Source: Sphingomonas mali NBRC 15500 (GTDB lineage: Bacteria; Pseudomonadota; Alphaproteobacteria; Sphingomonadales; Sphingomonadaceae). From it: a DNA stretch of 64,000 nt. Below are positions 53,603-61,781 of the stretch, one piece after another. Below the pieces are notes generated by a model. It ran no database searches and had not been told where the DNA came from. It saw only the letters and a program-made list of their open reading frames with translations. Where the stretch lies: assembly GCF_001598415.1 (NCBI RefSeq), contig NZ_BCYX01000005.1, forward strand, positions 1-64,000, in the 5' to 3' direction. Each line of letters starts with the position of its first letter. Position 1 is the stretch's first letter. The position numbers and the translations under genes are program-made.

Positions 53603-54487
53603 CTAATTCGCTTTCAGTATGTGATTCGTCCGAGTCAGCAGCTTCTGCAGCAGACGCGAGCTGTTCGCCGGGCTGTAACCCAACGCAAGCTTGATTGTCG
53701 GGGGTGTGCCCGCCAGCGGCCGCGCGACTACGTTTGGGGTCAAAAGATCCTCAGCGTAGGCCGGGATGAGCGTAACTCCGCCACATGACACAACCACGGA
53801 TATCGTCGCGGAAAGGCTTCCGGCATCGAATCTGGGGTTGAGGTTTATGCCGGCCTTCACAGCATATTTTTTGACGATTGCATCTACTGCTGGAGAGGCG
53901 GTCGCAGAACCAACGTAAATTTCTTCGGCAAGCTCCTGGGGTGTTATTCTCTCGCGTGAGGTCAAATGGTGGTTAGCGGGCAACATCACGATCAATGGTT
54001 CCGCGAATAGGCTTTTGAAGCATAGGTTGGCGACGTTCTCCTCTCGCCGCATGAGTGCGGCATCCAGACTGCCTCGTACCAATGCGAGGGCGAGTTCAGG
54101 CGAGGACTGGCTTGAAAGTTTGAATTCAACGCCGGGGGCCTCTTCCCGGAGAATGCGCATCACACTTGGCAGCCAGGCCTCATGGCCGGCGAGAAATCCG
54201 ATAGCGAACACGGGCCGCTCTGGTCGGCCCGCGCGCTGGGCACCTTCGACCGCAGCTTCGACCTGCGCAAGCGCCAGTCTTGCGTGATCCAGAAAGACTT
54301 TCCCAGCTTCTGTGAGCGAGACGCCCCTTGCTTGCCGGTCCAGCAATTTCACACCGATCTCGGCCTCAAGATCGCGGATTTGACGGCTCAGCGACGGCTG
54401 TGAGGTGTTGAGCTGCTGTTGCGCGGCCGCGAGCACGCTCCCGCGCTCGGCGACCGCGATGAAATAGCGAAGATGGCGAAGATCCAT
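53603..54487 (-). CDS. LysR family transcriptional regulator
   Basis: A 294-residue LysR-type regulator. The start at 54487 (MDLRHLRYFIAVAE) is the family norm. The winged helix occupies residues 1-60 (AAAQQQLNTSQPSLSRQIRDLEAEIGVKLLDRQARGVSLTEAG), and the effector domain includes FAIGFLAGHEAWLPSVMRIL and SLSATISVVVSCGGVTLIPAY. It is divergent from the alpha/beta hydrolase gene, with a 102-bp shared promoter region (54488-54589), the classic layout for a LysR protein and its target. Its inducer is unknown. It is not obviously linked to the glycoside locus. Confidence 0.92.
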   Translation of the reverse strand: MDLRHLRYFIAVAERGSVLAAAQQQLNTSQPSLSRQIRDLEAEIGVKLLDRQARGVSLTEAGKVFLDHARLALAQVEAAVEGAQRAGRPERPVFAIGFLAGHEAWLPSVMRILREEAPGVEFKLSSQSSPELALALVRGSLDAALMRREENVANLCFKSLFAEPLIVMLPANHHLTSRERITPQELAEEIYVGSATASPAVDAIVKKYAVKAGINLNPRFDAGSLSATISVVVSCGGVTLIPAYAEDLLTPNVVARPLAGTPPTIKLALGYSPANSSRLLQKLLTRTNHILKAN

Positions 54488-54589
54488 GAACCACGTGCTA
54501 TACCGCTCAGGCATAGCTTGGCCAGACAAGGTCTTTGTCGGCGTCGGAACGAGCAGTTATTTCGCGCCTGCCTCAACAGGGAGAGCGGA

Positions 54590-55408
54590 ATGCCTACGAT
54601 CATCACCAAAGACGCCGTAAACATCTTCTACAAGGATTGGGGATCGGGTCAGCCTATCGTTTTCAGCCATGGCTGGCCGCTATCGGCGGACGACTGGGAC
54701 GCCCAGATGATGTTTTTCCTGCAGCACGGTTATCGGGTCATCGCCCACGATCGACGCGGCCATGGGCGGTCCGACCAGCCCAGCACCGGCAATGACATGG
54801 ACCATTGGGTTGCCGACCTCGCGGCACTGACTGAACATCTCGACCTGCGAGACGCGATCCATATAGGGCACTCGACTGGCGGCGGCGAGGTGGCTCGCTA
54901 TGTCGCTCGCCACCAGGAACGCGTCGCGAAGGCGGTGCTGGTCGCCTCGCTCACGCCCAATATGTACCGGAGCGAGGACAACCCGTCCGGTCAACCACCG
55001 GAATGGTTCGAGACGATTCGCGCAGGCGTGCTGGGCAACCGGTCGGAGTTCTTCCGTTTCGTGCCGGAAAATCCGTTCTACGGCTACAACCTGGACGGCG
55101 CGGAACCGTCGGAGGCGGTCATCGCGAACTGGTGGCGCCAGGGCATGGCCGGCGGCGCCCTCGCCCATCACGCGACCGTCGCCTCCTGGCTCGAAGATTA
55201 TACCGAAGACCTCCAGAAGATCACCGTACCGGTGCTGGTGATGCATGGCGAGGCCGATCAGGTCGTTCCCTTCGCCAGTTCCGTCCCGCGTGCGGTCGAC
55301 CTGCTCAAGAACGGGTCGCTGAAGACGTATCCCGGCTACCCCCATGGCATGCTGACTACGCACGCGGATGTCCTCAACCCCGACCTGCTCGCGTTCATTA
55401 GGTCTTGA
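54590..55408 (+). CDS. Alpha/beta hydrolase, non-heme chloroperoxidase type
   Basis: A 272-residue hydrolase of the non-heme haloperoxidase/arylesterase group (MPTIITKDAVNIFYKDWGSGQPIVFSHGWPL). The triad is Ser95 in GHSTGGGE, Asp in HGEADQVVPF and His in YPHGMLTTH. The start at 54590 has an AGGGAGAG ribosome-binding site. Enzymes of this group hydrolyse esters and can perform cofactor-free perhydrolysis; chlorination is a side activity in vitro. Since a LysR gene is divergent, the product is probably induced by an aromatic or reactive compound. No signal peptide, so cytosolic. Confidence 0.9.
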   Translation: MPTIITKDAVNIFYKDWGSGQPIVFSHGWPLSADDWDAQMMFFLQHGYRVIAHDRRGHGRSDQPSTGNDMDHWVADLAALTEHLDLRDAIHIGHSTGGGEVARYVARHQERVAKAVLVASLTPNMYRSEDNPSGQPPEWFETIRAGVLGNRSEFFRFVPENPFYGYNLDGAEPSEAVIANWWRQGMAGGALAHHATVASWLEDYTEDLQKITVPVLVMHGEADQVVPFASSVPRAVDLLKNGSLKTYPGYPHGMLTTHADVLNPDLLAFIRS

Positions 55409-55596
55409 TGACGTTTCTCATTCGCCACCGGAGAGACCGCCGCGAGCTGGTCTCTTTCGCAATTGGTCGCCGCTGTTGCGTGCCGGTCGCCCAACATCGT
55501 CCGCTTAGCGCCCCTAATCAGACATTCGACCGCCGACTTCAGGATCCCGGAAGCTGCCGTACGTTCAGGCAGCCGGAAATGGCTGCTAATGGGTGG

Positions 55597-56103
55597 TTAG
55601 GCGACGGGCAGCTCTCGGGTGTGAGAGTCAATTAGCTGCCGCACCGCGCGTTGAAAATTTTCAGGTTCATCCACGCAATGAGCGATGGTCGTTATGCTCT
55701 TTCCGCGTCGGCTGATTGGCTCCTTGAGGTCAAAAACCGTGGTCGGCCACACCGCCAAAGCCAAGTTCAGAACGTGGCGCGCTTTGATGTCGTCCTGGCT
55801 CCAGCTCGATCTGAACGCTGCAATATTTCCAAGGGCGATGGGCACGGACATTTTCCGGCCGGTCCTCATAGTAACGATCCCGTCGCGAACAGTGATCGGG
55901 CAACTCCTGAACGATCGTATCATCTGAACCAGCATAACGATCAGCGACAGATCGGCTATGCCGATCAGGATCGCGACTTTCCAACCCCAGTAGGCCACGG
56001 CGATGATGTGGAGAACGAATGTCTCTACACAGGCAAGCGCCAACACTACGCCGACTATCGGGCTGAGCTTCTTGTGATAGGTGAAGACCATTTCGCTTCC
56101 CAT
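55597..56103 (-). CDS. Small membrane protein with PH-like C-terminus
   Basis: A 168-residue protein with two transmembrane segments (SPIVGVVLALACVETFVLHIIAVAYW and KVAILIGIADLSLIVMLVQMI), followed by a soluble part of about 100 residues with ITVRDGIVTMRTGRKMSVPIALGNIAAF, the layout of bacterial PH/YdbT-like domains. The start at 56103 is supported by AAAGGACGC upstream. No operon partner is visible, and its function is unknown. The flanking gap 55409-55596 contains only short repeat-like DNA. Confidence 0.7.
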   Translation of the reverse strand: MGSEMVFTYHKKLSPIVGVVLALACVETFVLHIIAVAYWGWKVAILIGIADLSLIVMLVQMIRSFRSCPITVRDGIVTMRTGRKMSVPIALGNIAAFRSSWSQDDIKARHVLNLALAVWPTTVFDLKEPISRRGKSITTIAHCVDEPENFQRAVRQLIDSHTRELPVA

Positions 56104-56354
56104 TCAGCGTCCTTTTTGCGCTCCGTCTCGCACGGTGAACGGCTGGTTGAAATTGGGCAATGCGATTCACATCGGGAGAAGCGTATGTTGGACAGGTGCC
56201 GTCACGCTGCTGCCGTTCCCGAAACCGCCAGTCTGATTTCGAGAAGGTTCGCGGCCGTTTTCGGCGCGGAACGCGGAATTTTTGTGGCTAGCTGCAAGTC
56301 CGCTATCAACAACGCAGCCTGGAAAGCCGACGGCCGCGGTGTTAGCCCAAGCTC

Positions 56355-56606
56355 ATGACGCGGAGCGATCTCATCGAGTGCATGAAATCAGAGAGTATGC
56401 CCTTGGACATGCTTTGCTCGAGAACATCCGTGCCGTCCGAGTGCTTCGTGATACGCGAGATGCACGGCGTCTGGGAAACATTCTACGCTGAGCGTGGGCT
56501 GGAAACCGGATTATCTACCTTCCCGACGGAAGATGCCGCCTGTCGCGCCTTGCTGGAGGAAATGCGTCTATATGCCAATGCGTCAGGTTACCGACGTAGA
56601 AGCTAA
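56355..56606 (+). CDS. Small orphan protein, Imm59-like
   Basis: An 83-residue acidic protein with MTRSDLIECMKSESMPLDML, then CFVIREMHGVWETFYAERGLETGL and FPTEDAACRALLEEMRLYA. The order of an N-terminal helix, a W.(V/T)(Y/F)Y.ERG strand and a FxxEDxACR helix resembles the Imm59 group of immunity proteins. There is no visible ribosome-binding site and no toxin nearby. It may be an orphan immunity gene or a remnant. The upstream gap 56104-56354 has no other gene. Confidence 0.5.
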   Translation: MTRSDLIECMKSESMPLDMLCSRTSVPSECFVIREMHGVWETFYAERGLETGLSTFPTEDAACRALLEEMRLYANASGYRRRS

Positions 56607-56800
56607 GCTGCAGAATGGGCAGCTGACAGGGAGAGGGCGAGCGGCGCGGAAGGGCCAACTATGGGTCGTCAGCCGCCATCGCTCAGACGGCGCTCGGCGA
56701 AGGCAGCAAAGCGCCCTATGATCAGACATTCGATGACGTTTGCCCTAATCCAAAAAGCGGACCTCAACCCCGCGAACGACGTCGGCAGCCTCATGCCGTG

Positions 56801-57262
56801 GACAGCGATCTGAGCACACGGTTACGGCCAGCGTAGCAACGCCGCGTTTCCCCGGCTGGACAAATAGGCCTAGAAAACCCGCGCAATGGCAGGAGAAGGT
56901 AGCGATGGACGAAGACTTGGCACGCATCCTGGCCACCGGGGGAAGTGCGGCATCCAGAGAACTTTCGCGCCTGCATGATCTGGCTCGCGAGTTCCTTCCC
57001 GAGAACGAGGAGCTTCGATACGGTATTGCTTCGGCGCTTGCTGAGGTAGGCCTGAAGGTGATGCGGCCCGCATTCGATGCGCATCCCGGGTTGGAAGCGG
57101 AGTTTCAACGACGCGTCGACAAATACGGCCGAACCACCTGACGTCGCGGACGGTGCGTTGTTAGCTGAAGGCACTTCCGGTCGATCAAGCCAATATGGGC
57201 CCGGCCAAGTGCATGGACAACGGTGACCTGAGCACACCGCTTACGGCGGTGCGAACGTCTCG
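56801..57262. repeat. Imperfect repeat pair flanking the small hypothetical gene
   Basis: GTGGACAGCGATCTGAGCAC near 56801 resembles ATGGACAACGGTGACCTGAG near 57211; each is followed by ACACSG.TTACGGC and a further GCG...AACG stretch. Over about 45 bp roughly three quarters of positions agree, with small gaps. The arrangement suggests a duplicated segment or decayed gene ends around the 78-residue gene. Confidence 0.35.
56905..57141 (+). CDS. Small hypothetical protein
   Basis: A 78-residue, mainly helical protein (MDEDLARILATGGSAASRELSRLHDLAREFLP, then LRYGIASALAEVGLKVMRPAFDAHPGLEAEFQRRVDKYG). A GAGAAGG ribosome-binding site precedes the start. No family is recognised, and no membrane segment or signal is present. 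It lies between the orphan genes and the integrase, in the cargo position of an integrated element. The gaps on either side (56607-56904 and 57142-57382) carry only the imperfect repeat listed separately. Confidence 0.55.
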   Translation: MDEDLARILATGGSAASRELSRLHDLAREFLPENEELRYGIASALAEVGLKVMRPAFDAHPGLEAEFQRRVDKYGRTT

Positions 57263-57382
57263 CAAGCATTGGATCAGGAGTGCTCGCTCGCAGGGCCGCT
57301 TTTGCGTGAGGCTCACCGGAAGCCGACAGACGACTGACGGCCCAGTTCCAGCCGTTCGTCGGTGCGGCGCAGTGACGTCCGC

Positions 57383-58600
57383 TTAGGCTCTTTTGCGAAA
57401 CTTCCCCTTGATGACTTTCCCGCCAGCTCGAAGCTGGTCGAGATAATCAGACCACCACTGTGCCATGCGGACTCGTTCGTCCCAATGGGTACCGCGGTGG
57501 TAAGCTGCCCTGACCTTGTCTTTGTCACCGTGCGCAAGCGCTCGTTCGATCGCGTCGGGATGCCACAAACCTGACTCGTTGAGCAGTGTGCTGGCCATCG
57601 CCCGAAAACCGTGGCTGGTCATCTCGTCCGGTCCATAGCCCAACCGTCGGAGCGCAATATTCAGGGTGTTCTCGCAGATGGACCGCTTCGTCGTGTGAAG
57701 CGCCGGAAACACGAACTCACCAGGACGAGCAGCCGCACGCAGCTCGCGCAGGAAAAATAGCGATTGCCGCGAAAGCGGCACCGTATGCGGTTGCTTCATC
57801 TTCATGCGCTCGGCGGGAATACGCCAGACCTTGTCCGCGAAATCGATCTCGCTCCACTTCGCTTGGCGCAGCTCGCCCGGCCGCAAGAACACGTGCGGCG
57901 CCAGCTTCAACGCAAAGACCGTCTCGAGCCGGCCTTCGTAATCATCGATCGCTCGCAGGAGCGCGCCCACCTTCGCTGGCTCGATGACCGCGGCGTGATG
58001 CTTGACCTTGGGCACGATGAGCGCGCCGCGCAGGATATCCGCCGGATTTTGCTCGGTCCGCAGCGTTGCAAAGCCGTAGCGAAACACGCGACCGGCAAAG
58101 GATCGCAATCTGTTAGCGGTCTCGTGGTGACCGCGGCGCTCGATCCGCTTCAAGGCGTCGAGCAACTCGTGTGGCGTGATCGAGGCGATAGGGCGCTTCC
58201 CAATATCCTTCAGCAGCTCGAGAAACCACCGCGCCTTCTTGATCGTGGCGGGAGACTTTCCCTCCTTCTCCATTTTCTGAATGAACTCGTCGGCCACGAG
58301 CTTGAACGTGGTCTGGGCGGCGAGTTCGGCCTTCAAGCGGCGCTCCCGCTTCTCTTCCACTGGATCTATATCGTCGACCAGCTGGGCCAGCGCCTTGTCG
58401 CGCTCCTTGCGCGCCTGCTGCAAGGTGACGTCCGGAAAACTGCCGAGGGACATTTTCCGCTCGATGCCGAACTTTCTGTAGCGAAAGCGCCAGAGCAATG
58501 AGCCTGACGGCTGAACCAGCAGAAAGAGGCCATCGGAATCAAAAGCCTTATAAGGACGCGACCTCGGTTTAAGCGCCCGAATCTGCACAACGGTAAGCAT
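57383..58600 (-). CDS. P4-type tyrosine integrase (site-specific recombinase)
   Basis: A 405-residue integrase. The start at 58600 (MLTVVQIRALKPRSRPYKAFDSDGLFLLV) is set by an AGGAGG site 9 nt upstream; the N-terminal DUF4102 domain (LLVQPSGSLLWRFRYRKFG...MSLGSFPDVTLQQAR) marks the P4/IntS type. A SAM-like core-binding domain follows, then the catalytic domain with Arg (LRPGELRQAKWSEID), His-x-x-Arg (SHGFRAMASTLLNE), His (RALAHGDKD) and Tyr (AAYHRGTH). All catalytic residues appear intact, so it could be active. It reads away from the tRNA-Thr whose 3' end it abuts, the standard layout of a tRNA-integrated island. Confidence 0.93.
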   Translation of the reverse strand: MLTVVQIRALKPRSRPYKAFDSDGLFLLVQPSGSLLWRFRYRKFGIERKMSLGSFPDVTLQQARKERDKALAQLVDDIDPVEEKRERRLKAELAAQTTFKLVADEFIQKMEKEGKSPATIKKARWFLELLKDIGKRPIASITPHELLDALKRIERRGHHETANRLRSFAGRVFRYGFATLRTEQNPADILRGALIVPKVKHHAAVIEPAKVGALLRAIDDYEGRLETVFALKLAPHVFLRPGELRQAKWSEIDFADKVWRIPAERMKMKQPHTVPLSRQSLFFLRELRAAARPGEFVFPALHTTKRSICENTLNIALRRLGYGPDEMTSHGFRAMASTLLNESGLWHPDAIERALAHGDKDKVRAAYHRGTHWDERVRMAQWWSDYLDQLRAGGKVIKGKFRKRA

Positions 58601-58687
58601 GGGGCCACGCCTCCTGGACTGCTCGTGGCCCCACGATTCGTGGCCCCTTTTTAGTGGGCCACGGCGGAACATAATGAGATTTCGTGG
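58601..58687. repeat. Arm-type site repeats upstream of the integrase
   Basis: Four GTGGCCC-type sequences: GGGGCCACG (58601-58609), CGTGGCCCC (58624-58632), CGTGGCCCC (58639-58647) and GGGCCACGG (58656-58664), in two orientations, plus AGATTTCGTGG (58677-58687). This is the arrangement of integrase arm-binding sites next to the core att site. CCGCAGATTTCTGCGG (58709-58724) is a perfect palindrome just downstream of the tRNA. Confidence 0.6.
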
Positions 58688-58750
58688 GACCGCCGATAGG
58701 CAGTTTACCGCAGATTTCTGCGGTTTTCTAGGGGTGTTCCCCATATGTAC

Positions 58751-58826
58751 TGGTGCCGCCTACAGGACTCGAACCTGTGACCCCCGCATTACGAATGCGA
58801 TGCTCTACCAGCTGAGCTAAGGCGGC
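58751..58826 (-). tRNA. tRNA-Thr (anticodon CGT)
   Basis: A 76-nt cloverleaf with encoded CCA: acceptor GCCGCCT pairs with AGGCGGC, the D-arm is GCTC...GAGC, the anticodon stem is TCGCA/TGCGG with loop TTCGTAA, and the T-arm is ACAGG/CCTGT with TTCGAGT. The anticodon CGT reads the Thr codon ACG. Its 3' end (58751) faces the integrase gene, so it is a probable attachment site whose 3' end was restored by the element. Confidence 0.97.
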
Positions 58827-58961
58827 CCGCGCGCGCCTTCCGGCACGGCAAGGCGGGGCGCTTATCAGGCTTGTCGGGGGCTGACAAGCGCGCCGTCGAG
58901 ATCGCGGCATTCAGCCCGTTTGAGAAGGTACGCGCCGCTGTGCGGATTGCGTGGCCGCCCG

Positions 58962-59975
58962 TCACGTAGCTCCTCGCAGCACCGCCTCGTATAGCGCGAT
59001 ATAGTCGTCGGCCATCCGGTCGGCCGAAAAGCGCTCGACGGCGCGCTGCCGCACCACCGCGCGATCCAGTTCGCCGATCCGCGCGATCGCGCGGACCGCC
59101 TCCTCGGCATCGTCGACCAGGAAGCCGGTCGTGCCATGCTCGATCAGCTCGCTCATCGAGCCGCGCCGCGTGGCGATGACCGGCGTGCCGCAGACCATCG
59201 CCTCGACCACCGACAGGCCGAACGGCTCGTTGAAATTGATCAGGTGGAGCAGCGCCCGCGCATTGCCCAGCGCGCGTGCCCGATCGGCACCGCCGACCGG
59301 GCCATGATATCGGATGTCGTTGTCTAGCTCCGGCGCGACCGATGAATCGAAATAGCCTTGGTCCTGGACGATGCCATAGATATCGAGCCGATGGCCGCTG
59401 CGGCGGGCTGCGGCGATCGCTTCCTTGGCGCCCTTGTCGGGATGGATGCGGCCGAAAAACACCAGCCCGCCGCCGCCTTCCGGATCGAACGGAAATTCGT
59501 CCAGCGCGATGCCGTGATGGATGGTCGCCGCGTAGCGCAGCGAGGGATGCCGGTCCGCCTCGCTGATCGCGACATAGTGAACGCGGTCCTGGAACGGCTG
59601 ATACATCGGCAGGATGCGTTCGGACGAAAAGCCGTGGATCGTCGTCACCATCGGCGTGCGCACCAGCGGCGCGAAAGCATGCGCCGGGAAATCCGCCTGA
59701 TTGTGGATCAGGTCGAAGCGATCGGCTTGCGCGAACAGATAGGAAAGGTGGCGATATTCCCAGACCTTGGCATCGATCGTCGGGTCCTCGGAATAAGGTG
59801 CGGGCACGACGCCGTCGAGCTTGGCCGACGTGATACTGTCCAGCGTCGCGAACAGGGTGACGTCGATCCCCCGCGCGACCAGCGCCTCGGTCAACAGGCT
59901 GGTCACCAGCTCCCATGGTCCATAATGGCGCGGCGGCGTGCGCCAGGCGATCGGTGCCAGCATCGCGATCTTCAT
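58962..59975 (-). CDS. GT4-type glycosyltransferase
   Basis: A 337-residue GT-B fold glycosyltransferase (family 4). The N-terminal half begins MKIAMLAPIAWRTPPRHYGPWELVTSLL. The donor-binding half has GRIHPDKGAKEAIAAAR and the E-x7-E motif region FNEPFGLSVVEAMVCGTPVIATRRGSMSELI. The start overlaps the GH13 stop by 4 bp (ATGA), so the two genes are co-transcribed from the GH13 promoter. It has no membrane segment. The acceptor is unknown; with the GH13 enzyme it may belong to storage or compatible-glucoside metabolism. Confidence 0.88.
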   Translation of the reverse strand: MKIAMLAPIAWRTPPRHYGPWELVTSLLTEALVARGIDVTLFATLDSITSAKLDGVVPAPYSEDPTIDAKVWEYRHLSYLFAQADRFDLIHNQADFPAHAFAPLVRTPMVTTIHGFSSERILPMYQPFQDRVHYVAISEADRHPSLRYAATIHHGIALDEFPFDPEGGGGLVFFGRIHPDKGAKEAIAAARRSGHRLDIYGIVQDQGYFDSSVAPELDNDIRYHGPVGGADRARALGNARALLHLINFNEPFGLSVVEAMVCGTPVIATRRGSMSELIEHGTTGFLVDDAEEAVRAIARIGELDRAVVRQRAVERFSADRMADDYIALYEAVLRGAT

Positions 59976-61570
59976 GGCGTGCCCGGACCGCTCAGGCGAA
60001 AGACCATGGCTTCGTTCGGGCGCAGCATGCCGCCCAAATTCTCGCGTGGGTGCGTGCCGACAAGCAATTGCGCAGCGGGGCCGACGTCGAACGGCAAGTT
60101 GATCGGGTTGGCGGCGAGGTTGAGCGCCACCCGTACGCGCTCGCGATCGTCGAACCGATCATAGACCAGCAAATCGCCGTCCGCCGCGACCAGCTCGAAC
60201 GCGCCAAGTGCCAGTGCCGACGACTCTCGCCGGCAGCGCAGCAACTGACGATAAAGCGACAGCATCGATCCGCTGTCCTGCTGCTGGGCCTGGACGTTGC
60301 GGAGCGGCCAGTCGTCGTTGAGCGGCAGCCACGGCTCGGCGGTGCTGAACCCCGCATTGGCCGAGCCGTCCCATGGCATCGGCGTGCGCGATCGATCACG
60401 GCCAAGGCCCATGCCGGGCTGACGAAGGTCCTGAGGATCGCGGATGCGATCCGGGGGGATTGTCACTTTGCCGATCCCGAGCTCATCGCCCTGGTACAAG
60501 GTCGGCGTCCCGCGCAACGTCAGCAACAGCATCGCCGCGACGCGCGCCTGCTCCTCGCCCAGTCGCGCCGCGATGCGCGGGGCGTCATGGCTGCCGATCA
60601 CCCAGTTCGGCCATGCTCCCTCGGGCAAGGCGGCTTCATAGGCGCTGATCATCGCGGCGAGCGACTGGGCATGCCAGGGGGCGTCGAGCAGTTGGAAGTT
60701 GAACGGGAGGTGCACGCCCGGTGCACCCCGGCCGTAATAAAGCATCAGCGTCTCGACCGGCAGGCAGATCTCGCCGACCAGCAAGCGATCGCCATAGCTG
60801 TCCGCCAGCGCGCGGAACGCCGCAGCGATGTCATGGACCTCGGGCTGGTTGGTCGAATGGATCTGCAGCAGCTTGAGCTTTTCGCCCAGTTCGGCGCGGT
60901 AATGCGGGTTGAGCGGATTGTCGGGAAGGCCTTCCGCCTTGACCATGTGCCACAGCACGTCGATCCGGAATCCGTCGACGCCGCGTTCGAACCAGAAGCG
61001 CAGCACGTCGGTCATCGCCTCGCGCACCGCCGGGTTGCGCCAATTGAGGTCGGGTTGCTCCTTCAGGAAAGCGTGCAGATAATATTGCCCGGTCGCCGCG
61101 TCCCATTGCCAGGCCGAGCCGCCCATGTCGCTGATCCAGTTGTTCGGCGGCCCGCCGCCGGGCGCCGGATCGCGCCAGATATACCAGTCGCGCTTGGGAT
61201 CGTCGCGCGACCGCCGGCTTTCGAGGAACCAGGGATGCTGGTCGGAACTGTGATTGGGGACGAAATCGAGCAATAGCCGGAGGCCGCGCGCGTGCACCGC
61301 CTTCAGCAGCCGGTCGAAATCGTCGAGCGTTCCGAACAATGGGTCGACGCCGCAATAATCGGCGACGTCATAACCGAAATCGATCATCGGCGACGGGAAG
61401 ATTGGCGACAGCCAGATCGCGTCGACGCCCAGCGCGGCGATATAATCGAGCCGCTGCTCGATCCCGCGCAGATCGCCGACACCGTCGCCGTTGCTGTCCT
61501 GGAACGAGCGCGGATAGATCTGATAGATGACGCCGCTTTCCCACCAAGGCGCTTTCCTGGTCGATGTCAC
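59972..61570 (-). CDS. GH13 alpha-glucosidase
   Basis: A 532-residue cytosolic GH13 enzyme. The start at 61570 gives MTSTRKAPWWESGVIYQIYPRSFQDSNGDGVGDL, typical for the oligo-1,6-glucosidase/alpha-glucosidase clade. Catalytic residues: Asp204 in GFRIDVLWHM (nucleophile), Glu267 in VGEICLP (acid) and Asp in IGSHDAPR; LLDFVPNHSSDQHPWF is conserved region I. The product releases glucose from alpha-glucosides such as sucrose, maltose or isomaltose. It has no signal peptide. The following GT4 overlaps it. The 211-bp upstream gap (61571-61781) holds the promoter and no other gene. Confidence 0.93.
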   Translation of the reverse strand: MTSTRKAPWWESGVIYQIYPRSFQDSNGDGVGDLRGIEQRLDYIAALGVDAIWLSPIFPSPMIDFGYDVADYCGVDPLFGTLDDFDRLLKAVHARGLRLLLDFVPNHSSDQHPWFLESRRSRDDPKRDWYIWRDPAPGGGPPNNWISDMGGSAWQWDAATGQYYLHAFLKEQPDLNWRNPAVREAMTDVLRFWFERGVDGFRIDVLWHMVKAEGLPDNPLNPHYRAELGEKLKLLQIHSTNQPEVHDIAAAFRALADSYGDRLLVGEICLPVETLMLYYGRGAPGVHLPFNFQLLDAPWHAQSLAAMISAYEAALPEGAWPNWVIGSHDAPRIAARLGEEQARVAAMLLLTLRGTPTLYQGDELGIGKVTIPPDRIRDPQDLRQPGMGLGRDRSRTPMPWDGSANAGFSTAEPWLPLNDDWPLRNVQAQQQDSGSMLSLYRQLLRCRRESSALALGAFELVAADGDLLVYDRFDDRERVRVALNLAANPINLPFDVGPAAQLLVGTHPRENLGGMLRPNEAMVFRLSGPGTP

Positions 61571-61781
61571 GCCGTCACGCCTTTCCGGGGCCTTTGGAAC
61601 GTGGCTGGAATTCGTCGGACGCGGGTATTCCGCGGATCTCGCGTCGAACGATCATGATCTGCTCCCTCTGGATCCTGCTATAAGCCTGAAATCCGCTCCA
61701 TGGTTCCGGCATGGATCGGCTGATCATCGATATGTTCGGCAAAAGCTTCTTCAGCCCCAGCTTTTGCGCGAACGCCGCCAT

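Larger units (their letters stand above)
55507..56733. repeat. Pair of about 23-bp intergenic repeats
   Basis: AGCGCCC followed by CTA and ATCAGACATTCGA occurs at 55507-55529 and, with a 1-2 base difference in the middle, at 56710-56733. Both copies are non-coding and in the same orientation. The 13-base ATCAGACATTCGA part is exact. They flank the PH-like and Imm59-like genes. I cannot tell a REP-type element from a coincidental short repeat. Confidence 0.45.
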
